A stretch of 64,000 bases of DNA, from the NCBI GenBank assembly GCA_964386565.1, contig CAYLRU010000005.1, positions 91,521 through 155,520 on the forward strand, in the 5' to 3' direction. The notes under the pieces are model-generated. The model was not told the origin of the DNA, searched no databases, and worked only from the letters and a program-made list of their open reading frames with translations. Below, piece by piece: positions 8,662-16,236 of this stretch. The stretch comes from CAYLRU01 sp964386565 (GTDB lineage: Bacteria; Desulfobacterota; Desulfobacteria; Desulfobacterales; UBA5616). Each line of letters opens with the position of its first letter. The first letter of the stretch is position 1. The translations under genes and the position numbers were made by a program.

Positions 8662-9666
8662 ATGGAAAGTACAAAGCACTTAAAAGTATCCGTCATTCTG
8701 GCACTGATCGTTCTTGCCATAGGTACCGCAGGCTACATGGTGATCGAAGGCTGGAGCTTTATTGATGCCTTTTATATGGCCGTTATCACCCTTTCTACCG
8801 TAGGGTATAGGGAAGTTCATGATATCAGCACCGCCGGAAGACTTTTCACGGTATTTTTTGTTTTTTCAGGCGTAGGGTTTACCTTGTATGTGGCCGGCGC
8901 CATTGTTCAGTTTATGGTGGAAGGCCGAGTGCGGGTAATCATGGGGAGGAGAAGGTTGGATAAACAGATCAGTCATTTAAAAGGTCATTATATTGTTTGC
9001 GGATACGGCCGAATCGGCCGGGTTTTATGTCAAAACCTGACCAGGCAGAAGCCCATCGGTGTGGTGGTCATTGAAAATAATCCCGATCTGGTTCCTGTCA
9101 TGGAACAGGATCAAATCCTTTATATCGTCGGAAACGCCTCGGAAGAGAACATTTTATTAAGAGCCGGTATAAAAAAAGCCAAGGGGCTGGTCGCAGCCCT
9201 GGCAACGGATGTGGATAACGTTTTTCTTGTTCTGACGGCAAGGCAACTGGCACCGGAACTGATTATTATGGCAAGGGCCGGTACTGGTGAAGCAGAAGCA
9301 AAGCTCAGGGCCGCAGGCGCCAATCACGTGGAATCCCCCTATGAACTGGGAGCGAGAAGCATGGCCCAACGGATACTGCGGCCCACGGTTACCAACTTCA
9401 TTGACCTGGCATTTGCCCATAAACGAAAAGATATTCAAATGGAAGAAATTCCGGTTGACGCATCATCGGAATTGGCAAATGTCATGCTGAAGGATTCCGG
9501 GATTCGCCAAAAATTCAACCTCATCATTATCGCCATAAAAAAAGCCGACGGCACAATGATGTTCAATCCTTCCTTTGAAGCAGTGATGACCCCGGGCGAT
9601 ACATTGATAGCAGTGGGAGAGGACAAAAATCTTCAGAAACTTGAGAAAATTTTAAATCCCGGGTAA
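8662..9666 (+). CDS. Two-TM potassium channel with RCK (TrkA-N/TrkA-C) domains, altered filter
   Basis: A 334-residue MthK-like channel subunit: two transmembrane helices with a pore loop between them (about 1-100), a Rossmann-fold TrkA-N domain starting HYIVCGYGRIGRVL, and a TrkA-C domain at the end. Such proteins are ligand-gated K+ channels. The filter, normally TVGYGD/E, reads TVGYRE here: Gly is replaced by Arg50 through the codon AGG at 8809-8811, one base from GGG. A paralogue at 36635-37654 keeps TVGYGE. This change would be expected to disturb K+ conduction, unless it is a sequencing error. A perfect TTGACA (8614-8619) lies upstream but the matching -10 is weak. Confidence 0.88.
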   Translation: MESTKHLKVSVILALIVLAIGTAGYMVIEGWSFIDAFYMAVITLSTVGYREVHDISTAGRLFTVFFVFSGVGFTLYVAGAIVQFMVEGRVRVIMGRRRLDKQISHLKGHYIVCGYGRIGRVLCQNLTRQKPIGVVVIENNPDLVPVMEQDQILYIVGNASEENILLRAGIKKAKGLVAALATDVDNVFLVLTARQLAPELIIMARAGTGEAEAKLRAAGANHVESPYELGARSMAQRILRPTVTNFIDLAFAHKRKDIQMEEIPVDASSELANVMLKDSGIRQKFNLIIIAIKKADGTMMFNPSFEAVMTPGDTLIAVGEDKNLQKLEKILNPG

Positions 9667-9685
9667 TTTTCCGCTTACGAATTCA

Positions 9686-10273
9686 TCATATTTTATATAT
9701 GATCCGTTCTTCCGTGATAATGATGTCCACATACTTGTCGTGGGAGGCCATGGGCACCTGGGAAATGATCTGGCTCTCAAAGGCCAGGGCCACTTTTCGG
9801 GTGGTAGCCGGAAGTTTCGGAATAAGCCTGTCATAATATCCCTCGCCGGTACCGATCCGCCCGCCTTTTTCATCAAAAGCAACGCCCGGAATAATCGCAA
9901 TATCGATAAAGTCTATGGGCACAATCTTGCAGATTCCTGAGTCCGGCTCCAATATACCGCGCGGGCCTGGAATAAGATCGGATTCCGGGTTGTCCACCTT
10001 CATCAATTTCATACGGTGCTTTTCAGCATTAAAAGACGGCAATACAACGACCTTGTTAATGGCGTAACACTGCTTGATAATTCCTTCAGTGGGGACCTCG
10101 TTTTCTTTTTGAATATACAACAACGCGATGCCGGCTTCGAGAAAATTAGCAAACGCAAACAGCCTGTTGGCAACCCGCATGGTTTTTTCCGATCGTACCG
10201 CCTCTGAAAATTCGCTTATTTTTTTAGAAATCTCTTTTCTGATTTCATTCTTTGTTTCCCGTATATCGTCCAT
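9686..10273 (-). CDS. 5-formyltetrahydrofolate cyclo-ligase
   Basis: Converts 5-formyl-THF to 5,10-methenyl-THF with ATP, recovering a folate storage form. The 195-residue protein has the family hallmark near the C terminus, PGVAFDEKGGRIGTGEGYYDR, containing the phosphate-binding G-x-G-x-G-Y-Y-D-R core, preceded by an N-terminal helical region with KIRKEISKKI-like basic residues. Length is normal. A GGAGAGG ribosome-binding site precedes the ATG and a good promoter lies further upstream. The end is close to the convergent channel gene (about 20 nt). Confidence 0.93.
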   Translation of the reverse strand: MDDIRETKNEIRKEISKKISEFSEAVRSEKTMRVANRLFAFANFLEAGIALLYIQKENEVPTEGIIKQCYAINKVVVLPSFNAEKHRMKLMKVDNPESDLIPGPRGILEPDSGICKIVPIDFIDIAIIPGVAFDEKGGRIGTGEGYYDRLIPKLPATTRKVALAFESQIISQVPMASHDKYVDIIITEERIIYKI

Positions 10274-10309
10274 TATCCTCTCCGGTATTTGTATGAGATT
10301 AAAGCTGCT

Positions 10310-10337
10310 AATATACCGATTTTACCATAAAAGTCAA
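10310..10337 (-). promoter_or_regulatory. Promoter for the formyl-THF cyclo-ligase gene
   Basis: On the minus strand TTGACT (10337-10332) and TATATT (10315-10310) are separated by 16 nt, matching the sigma70 consensus at 5 of 6 bases in each box. Transcription would start near 10303, about 30 nt before the ATG. Confidence 0.6.
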
Positions 10338-10350
10338 CTTATAATAATGA

Positions 10351-10379
10351 TTGACTAAAACAGGGCAACATAATATATT
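10351..10379 (+). promoter_or_regulatory. Promoter for serS
   Basis: TTGACT (10351-10356) and TATATT (10374-10379) are separated by 17 nt, 5 of 6 matches in each box. The leader to the serS ATG would be roughly 40 nt, too short for a T-box. It is arranged back to back with the minus-strand promoter at 10310-10337. Confidence 0.65.
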
Positions 10380-10424
10380 TATAATTTTAAGAAAATCGCC
10401 ATATAAAACACAACAGGGATAACA

Positions 10425-11699
10425 ATGCTTGATATCAAGTTCATCAATCAAAACTTTTCACTGGTTCATCAATCCATGGTAAACAGGGGCATGGAATTCG
10501 ATCTTGACGTATTTGAAAAAATCGATGCCGCCAGAAAAGCCGCGCTCCTTGAAATCGAGGATCTCCGGCATAACCGGAATAAAGTTTCCGAGGAAATCGC
10601 GGAATTAAAAAAACAAAAAAAAGACGCAGAATCACTCATTCTTGAAATGAGAGAGGTCTCAAACAAAATAAAAGAACTGGAAAAGTCCCTGGCTGAAAAC
10701 GAAGAAAAGATGCGTCACATTCTTTTTCAGATCCCCAACATCCCCCATGAATCCGTGCCTGTGGGAAAAACGGAGAATGAAAATCTTCCGGTTAGAACCT
10801 ATGGCGATCCGCCGGTATTTGAATATGATCCAAGGCCCCACTGGGATATCGGCCTTGATTTGGGAATTCTTGATTTTGAAAGGGCCTCAAAAATTGCCGG
10901 GGCAAGGTTTCCTTTATATTTCGGCGCCGGTGCAAGACTCGAACGCGCCCTGATCAACTTTATGCTCGATGTTCACACCAATATCAACGGGTACAAAGAA
11001 GCGCTGCCCCCGTTTATCGTCAATCGTCAAAGCATGACCAACACGGGCCAGCTCCCTAAGTTTGAAGAAGATCTCTTTAAACTGGAGGGATGGGACTATT
11101 TTCTGATCCCCACAGCGGAAGTACCGGTCACCAATATTCACCAGGGTGAAATTCTTGATGAAGACCTTCTGCCGGTATATTATGTGTCTTACACGCCCTG
11201 TTTTCGATCCGAGGCCGGATCTTATGGGAAAGATACCAGGGGACTGATCCGTCAGCACCAGTTTAACAAGGTTGAACTGGTCAAGTTGACAAAACCTGAA
11301 ACATCGTATGAAGAACTCGAAAAATTGCTCAACAATGCAGAGGATATTTTACGGAAACTGAACCTCCCCTACCGGGTGATAACGCTGTGCACGGGTGATC
11401 TGGGGTTTTCCGCTGCAAAAACCTATGACATCGAGGTTTGGATGCCGTCCCAAAATGTGTACAGGGAAATCTCTTCCTGCAGCAATTTTGAATCCTTCCA
11501 GGCCAGGAGGGCAAATATCCGGTTTAAAAGAAAAGGGAAAAGGGGGACCGAATTCGTTCACACCTTAAACGGTTCAGGTCTTGCCGTGGGCCGGACCACA
11601 GCCGCTATTCTGGAGAATAACCAGCAAAAAGACGGTACGGTTGTTATACCCGAAGTCCTGAGGCCTTATATGGGCGGAATGGAAAGAATCGAAAAATGA
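10425..11699 (+). CDS. serS: Seryl-tRNA synthetase
   Basis: Charges tRNA-Ser with serine. The 424-residue protein has the N-terminal antiparallel coiled-coil arm (about 25-110, rich in E, K, L), then the class II catalytic core with motif 2 (TPCFRSEAGSYGKDTRGLIRQHQF region) and motif 3 (GLAVGRTTAAILEN). Length is typical. AGGGATA precedes the ATG. The stop codon overlaps the start of the next gene by 4 nt (ATGA), which indicates translational coupling to threonine synthase. Confidence 0.97.
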   Translation: MLDIKFINQNFSLVHQSMVNRGMEFDLDVFEKIDAARKAALLEIEDLRHNRNKVSEEIAELKKQKKDAESLILEMREVSNKIKELEKSLAENEEKMRHILFQIPNIPHESVPVGKTENENLPVRTYGDPPVFEYDPRPHWDIGLDLGILDFERASKIAGARFPLYFGAGARLERALINFMLDVHTNINGYKEALPPFIVNRQSMTNTGQLPKFEEDLFKLEGWDYFLIPTAEVPVTNIHQGEILDEDLLPVYYVSYTPCFRSEAGSYGKDTRGLIRQHQFNKVELVKLTKPETSYEELEKLLNNAEDILRKLNLPYRVITLCTGDLGFSAAKTYDIEVWMPSQNVYREISSCSNFESFQARRANIRFKRKGKRGTEFVHTLNGSGLAVGRTTAAILENNQQKDGTVVIPEVLRPYMGGMERIEK

Positions 11700-13198
11700 A
11701 ATTCAATGATTTTCCTGAAAATATCAAGCCCTATCTTGTTCCAAAAGAACAGGGGGAATTGATATACCGATGCCTGGGATGCGGCGAGGAATTTGCAATC
11801 GATAATCTATTGTATATCTGCCCGCACTGCGGTCAGGTGTTGTTGATTTATGATAAACATTTTGACCGGTTTAAGGAAATCGCCCCTGAAACCTGGCACA
11901 GGATTTTTGACTATCGAAAAATGCTTTCCATGCCTGCGTTAAAGGGAATCTACCGGTATCATGAATTCATCGGGCCTGTTATTCCGCTGGATGCCGTCTT
12001 ATACCTGGGTGAAGGGCATACACCGGTTATTGAAGCAAATACCGTTTTAAAAGAAGCCGTCGGGATAAAGTTCTATTATAAAAACGACGGCCAAAACCCC
12101 AGTGCCTCGTTTAAAGACCGCGGAATGGCTTCTGCTTTGAGCTACATTTCATTTTTAATTCGAACGGGAAAAGTCTCCGAGGTTTTGGCGGTCTGCGCTT
12201 CAACAGGGGACACCAGTGCATCCGCAGCCCTGTATGCGTCTTATCTGAATCCGCATATCAAATCCGCGGTACTGCTTCCGCATAAAAAAGTGACCCCCCA
12301 GCAGTTGTCCCAGCCTTTGGGCAGCGGTGCCACGGTATTTGAAATTCCCGGTGTTTTTGACGACTGCATGAAAATCGTTGAATCTTTGTCGGAAAATTAT
12401 CCTGTTGCCCTGCTCAATTCCAAAAATGCCTGGCGTATCCTTGGACAGGAATCCTACTCCTATGAAATTGCCCAGGATTTTGAATACCGGATGGACGACA
12501 AGGTGATTGTTGTTCCCATTGGGAATGCAGGAAATCTTTCAGCGGTCATGAACGGTTTTCTGAAGTTTTTTGACACCGGCATCATTACATCCCTGCCGAA
12601 AATTATCGGTGTCCAGTCCGATCATGCAGACCCGGTGTATCGGTATTACCGGGAAAACGACGCTGCTAAAAGAAAATTCGTTCCCATTACCGTTAAGCCC
12701 AGTGTGGCCCAGGCTGCAATGATCGGCAATCCCGTATCCATGCCGAGAATTATTCACATCGTCGACCAGTATAACCGAAAGTCGAAAAAGCAGAATGTCT
12801 TTTTTGTCCGGGTAAAAGAGCAATCCATCATGGATTGGGAGTTGACGGCAAACAGGAACGGCCACATCGCCTGTACCCATGGTGGGGAATCATTGGCAGG
12901 TCTGGTCGAAGCCCTGCGTCTCGGGATTGTTGATCCAAAGGAAACAGCCATTCTGGATTCAACAGCCCATGCGATTAAATTTTCCGGTTTTCAGGATATG
13001 TATTTTGAAAATCGTTTTCCCGAGGAGTTTGAAGTCTCCTCAAAGGTTGAACTGATCAATTCACCGATCTATATCCATCCCGGGGATTTGAAACAAGTGC
13101 CACAACCGGGAAAACCATTGCAGCCGGAAGAAATGGCGGTTTTCATCCGGCGTGTTTCCGAGGATATTGCGTCTTACCTGAAATTACGGAAAAATTAA
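11696..13198 (+). CDS. thrC: Threonine synthase with N-terminal zinc ribbon
   Basis: Predicted to convert O-phosphohomoserine to threonine with pyridoxal phosphate. The 500 residues begin with a zinc-ribbon-like segment with Cys26, Cys29, Cys42 and Cys45, followed by a fold-type II PLP domain. The PLP lysine is Lys140 in NPSASFKDRG, and the phosphate cradle GNAGN is present. Related PLP enzymes such as cysteate synthase share this fold, so the substrate is inferred. It overlaps serS by 4 nt, giving a serine/threonine-themed pair. The protein is longer than the commonest ThrC (about 400 residues) because of extended N- and C-terminal regions. Confidence 0.85.
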   Translation: MKFNDFPENIKPYLVPKEQGELIYRCLGCGEEFAIDNLLYICPHCGQVLLIYDKHFDRFKEIAPETWHRIFDYRKMLSMPALKGIYRYHEFIGPVIPLDAVLYLGEGHTPVIEANTVLKEAVGIKFYYKNDGQNPSASFKDRGMASALSYISFLIRTGKVSEVLAVCASTGDTSASAALYASYLNPHIKSAVLLPHKKVTPQQLSQPLGSGATVFEIPGVFDDCMKIVESLSENYPVALLNSKNAWRILGQESYSYEIAQDFEYRMDDKVIVVPIGNAGNLSAVMNGFLKFFDTGIITSLPKIIGVQSDHADPVYRYYRENDAAKRKFVPITVKPSVAQAAMIGNPVSMPRIIHIVDQYNRKSKKQNVFFVRVKEQSIMDWELTANRNGHIACTHGGESLAGLVEALRLGIVDPKETAILDSTAHAIKFSGFQDMYFENRFPEEFEVSSKVELINSPIYIHPGDLKQVPQPGKPLQPEEMAVFIRRVSEDIASYLKLRKN

Positions 13199-13241
13199 CA
13201 GGGTGCCATGTTAAGGCGCCTGTTTCCCATTTCAGGGAAAC
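13198..13241 (+). promoter_or_regulatory. Two mutually exclusive hairpins over the LysM-gene ribosome-binding site
   Basis: ACAGggtgcc/ggcgCCTGT (about 13198-13223) and GTTTCCC/GGGAAAC (13222-13228 with 13235-13241) share bases, so only one can form fully. The second contains the AGGGA that serves as the Shine-Dalgarno sequence of the next gene. There is no T run. It could set the translation level of the LysM gene relative to thrC, or be chance. Confidence 0.35.
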
Positions 13242-13244
13242 ACG

Positions 13245-15116
13245 GTGTTTTTAATGATGAAAATTTTATACCATACTGTTGGACTATTATTTGTTTTCAT
13301 TATCCTGGCCTGTTCAGCATCTGGCGCATTTTTATATAAAAACTACGTTATTCAGCATGATCAGGGATGGGACATCCTCTGTGATCCTTATATTGTCCAG
13401 AAAAATGACTGGGTTATTAAACTTTTTCAACGGCGGGGCCAGATATCGGAACAGGATTTTCCCGAATTTTTAAGGATTTTTCAGCGCTTGAATCCGCATA
13501 TCCATGATGTTAACAAAATCCTGCCCGGCCAGAACATTCTGATCCCCTTAAAAAAATTGGGGAAAGACACCCTGCCCGGTCAATCTTCCGGGATTGTCAC
13601 CATCCCTTTTGTCACCATCTCCAAGTTACCGGACATTATTAAAGGAAACTCAACACCCCATACCGTAAAACCGGGGGAGTATGTCTCCGGAATCATTTCG
13701 TCCGAATTCGGCAGATATGGTTCAAAATCCTATAATGAGGGCATACAGCTTTTCAAGCTGATCAATCCCGGCATTGTCGATTTAAACCGCATTTATCCCG
13801 GACAGGTCCTCCATATTCCCAATGCCGCCCTTAAAAGAAAGGCCTGGTATGCATCCCTTTTCACTGAGTCCGGTAAAATCAACAAGGACCTTGATATCAG
13901 CGGCATTATCGCATCCACGGAAAAACTGATGCAAGCCCCGGCTGAAACAAACCCTCCTGATTCATCAAAGCCCACCTCTGTCTTAACAGGTCTGCGAACG
14001 CCTTTGTTTGAAGCGGCAAATGCCCTGCATGCCAAAATATTTACCCGGGGAACGTATTACTTCCCCAGAAAAAGACAAAAAGATTTAGAGCTCGACCTGA
14101 CCCGATATCCCGTAATGGAACTTGCGACCGGTCAAAAATTTCTTTTCAGCGAAAATGATGATTTCCCCGAAGCGGACAGAGCCATACTGCGATCCCATTG
14201 GCCGGGATTAAAAATCATCCCCATATCGTTTCAGTCTTCTTTTGAAGAAATTTTAGACGCCATATTCAGGTCTGACAAGCGTTTTAACGTGAAAAACAGG
14301 CTGACCCTTGAACACCAGGGAATACACATCGATATCAACGCCAAATGGATTGTTCGATCAAATCTCTTGTCAGTACCTGTTGATAAAAATCCGAAAACGT
14401 CCTGTATTTTTATTGTGGGACTGAACGACGGCATTATGCCCGATCCGATAAAGCAGTACCTGGCGGATCTTGACATTCTGGTCAAGGAGATCGGAAAAGA
14501 CGGGAATCTGATTGAAAATTCGGGGAAAAGCATATGGAACGAAAAACCAGGCAAAAGCATGATATTACCCGGATTTTACGAAAATCAAAGAAATTTTATA
14601 CACCAGTTGGTGTCAATGATGAAATATCAATACGCCGAAAATATCGATATTTCATTTCCCTATGCCGGTATCCAGGTCCACGCCCTTTCAAATCTTATAT
14701 CCACGCCCAAGGGGGAACAACTGCTTGTGGATTATGGCGATCTATACGGAGATGCCGTATCGTCCATTAAAAATTCAGGGCTTCGCATCATTCAGCTCTC
14801 CAGCGAAGATCACTGGACGGATATTGTCAGGAAAATCACGACCGGCCTGAACCTTACCCTTACCGAACGACCATCCTTTAAAGCGGCCAACAGGAGTGAT
14901 GATTATAATATCTATTTGAATGTACCCGGATTCAGGATTGAAACGCCTGAGAAAAAACGTTATCTTATCACACGATCCCACCTGCACCCTGAATTAAAAA
15001 AATTTTTCACTGCAATCGGAATCGAGGTAATGATGATACCTGACGCCGCAGGATTTCAGCCGGCATCAACCCCTGTCATGCATGATCTCCTGTATACCGG
15101 CGGCAATACGGGATAA
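13245..15116 (+). CDS. Exported LysM-domain protein of unknown function
   Basis: A 623-residue protein with an N-terminal hydrophobic signal (LLFVFIILACSASG; ILAC is a marginal lipobox, so it could be lipidated or cleaved by signal peptidase I). Two LysM-like segments follow, each ending in the typical NPGI/NPHI...ILPGQ...IP pattern (about 35-110 and 140-195), suggesting peptidoglycan binding. The remaining ~420 residues resemble nothing I recognise. The ORF can begin at GTG 13245 or at the ATGs 13254 and 13257; AGGGA at 13234-13238 favours the GTG. A TPR lipoprotein gene follows after 22 nt, probably in the same operon. Confidence 0.75.
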   Translation: MFLMMKILYHTVGLLFVFIILACSASGAFLYKNYVIQHDQGWDILCDPYIVQKNDWVIKLFQRRGQISEQDFPEFLRIFQRLNPHIHDVNKILPGQNILIPLKKLGKDTLPGQSSGIVTIPFVTISKLPDIIKGNSTPHTVKPGEYVSGIISSEFGRYGSKSYNEGIQLFKLINPGIVDLNRIYPGQVLHIPNAALKRKAWYASLFTESGKINKDLDISGIIASTEKLMQAPAETNPPDSSKPTSVLTGLRTPLFEAANALHAKIFTRGTYYFPRKRQKDLELDLTRYPVMELATGQKFLFSENDDFPEADRAILRSHWPGLKIIPISFQSSFEEILDAIFRSDKRFNVKNRLTLEHQGIHIDINAKWIVRSNLLSVPVDKNPKTSCIFIVGLNDGIMPDPIKQYLADLDILVKEIGKDGNLIENSGKSIWNEKPGKSMILPGFYENQRNFIHQLVSMMKYQYAENIDISFPYAGIQVHALSNLISTPKGEQLLVDYGDLYGDAVSSIKNSGLRIIQLSSEDHWTDIVRKITTGLNLTLTERPSFKAANRSDDYNIYLNVPGFRIETPEKKRYLITRSHLHPELKKFFTAIGIEVMMIPDAAGFQPASTPVMHDLLYTGGNTG

Positions 15117-15138
15117 TGAGAATTCAGAGAGGTTTTTT

Positions 15139-15957
15139 ATGAATCAACTGACAAAAAATACGTTCCGGATGATAAATCTGAAAATAACGCCTTATTTTTC
15201 TATCCGCTGTTTTTTCCGGTTGATCATTATTCTGCCGTTTTTTTTCACTGCCTGCAAAACCACGCCTGATCGTGCCAGCAATAATCCGGCCATAAACAAG
15301 CGCAACATGGGTGAAGCCAATATGCTGCAGGGAAATTATACCGCGGCATTGAAAGAGTTGCTTGATGCGGAAAAACTCAACCCCCGGGACCCTGTTATTC
15401 AGAATTACCTGGGAATCACATATAAAAATAAAAACATGCCGGATAAAGCCATCGAGCATTTTAACAAGGCGTTAAGTTTAAAGCCGAATTACTCGGTTGC
15501 CCGGAACAACCTGGGAACCGTCTACCTGGATAAAGAAGAATGGGATATTGCCATCGGCTATTTCAAATCGGTTCTGGATGATGTCCTTTATATGACGCCC
15601 CATTTCCCTTTGTCCAATATCGGCTGGGCTTATTTTAATAAAGGTGATTTTTCAACTGCAAAATCCTATTATCTGAAAGCCCTTGAAATCCAGCCTGATT
15701 TTATAATCGCCTTAAACGGGCTCGGGCAAATCCACATGGCCCTTAAAGACTATGAGCAGGCTGTTTTGATTTATGAAAAAATTGTCAGCAAAGTCCCCTC
15801 TATACCCGGCTTTCAATTGAAACTCGCCGAGGCGTACGAGTTTAGCGGCAACCGGCAAAAAGCTGTTTATCATTATTCGCGCTTTCTCCAATTAGCGCCG
15901 CACAATCCCAAAAAGGCTGAAATCCAGGCAAAGATAAAATCCTTACGCGCTCAATAA
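15139..15957 (+). CDS. TPR lipoprotein, PilF/PilW-like
   Basis: From the ATG at 15139, preceded by AGAGAGG, the protein has 272 residues with a basic N terminus, a hydrophobic stretch (FRLIIILPFFFTAC) and a probable lipidated Cys39. Five or six tetratricopeptide repeats follow (for instance the repeats at NPRDPVIQNYLGITYKNK and KPNYSVARNNLGTVYLDK). Lipidated TPR proteins of this size include PilF/PilW, which aid secretin assembly in type IV pili; the pil operon with pilQ is the next locus, though on the opposite strand. That role is an inference. An upstream frame to 15082 overlaps the LysM gene and is rejected. Confidence 0.75.
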   Translation: MNQLTKNTFRMINLKITPYFSIRCFFRLIIILPFFFTACKTTPDRASNNPAINKRNMGEANMLQGNYTAALKELLDAEKLNPRDPVIQNYLGITYKNKNMPDKAIEHFNKALSLKPNYSVARNNLGTVYLDKEEWDIAIGYFKSVLDDVLYMTPHFPLSNIGWAYFNKGDFSTAKSYYLKALEIQPDFIIALNGLGQIHMALKDYEQAVLIYEKIVSKVPSIPGFQLKLAEAYEFSGNRQKAVYHYSRFLQLAPHNPKKAEIQAKIKSLRAQ

Positions 15958-16167
15958 ACAATCCTTGTCATGAAGCCACCCGCCCTTTCGGGAAACGGTT
16001 CGTGACCATCTCACCCTGGGGGCGGGTTTAAAACCCGTTCCTGCATTTTTTGCAAAAGAAAAACAGATAAACCCGTACCAAAGGTAAAGGAGTATGATAC
16101 CCATTGCCTGGGACAGGCCGGCACCAGGAAAATACGACGACCATAACCTGTTATTTTTGTGGACTCA
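15958..16167. other. Intergenic region with stem-loops between the TPR gene and the pil-linked gene
   Basis: About 280 nt separate two convergent genes. ACCCGCCC (15978-15985) can pair with GGGCGGGT (16020-16027), and CGGGTTT/AAACCCG forms a local hairpin (16023-16037) a few bases before CATTTTTT, so a terminator for the plus-strand TPR gene may lie here. No ORF with a ribosome-binding site and no recognised riboswitch was found. Confidence 0.35.
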
Positions 16168-16207
16168 TAAAAAAGGCGGCTTACCGTTTACCGGGTAAAC
16201 CGCCTTT
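16168..16207 (-). terminator. Rho-independent terminator of the pil operon
   Basis: On the minus strand AAAGGCGGTTTACC pairs with GGTAAGCCGCCTTT (one mismatch) around an 8-nt loop, followed by a run of T. It lies about 30 nt after the stop codon of the giant lipoprotein gene and would end the whole pil transcript. Confidence 0.85.
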
Positions 16208-16236
16208 GTATTTCTTCTGCTGCAACTCCAGCTTTA

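Noticed and set aside
15958..16167. Possible riboswitch in the intergenic region
   Set aside because: Some stems can be drawn, but no c-di-GMP, cobalamin or other riboswitch core was recognised, and no plus-strand gene follows.
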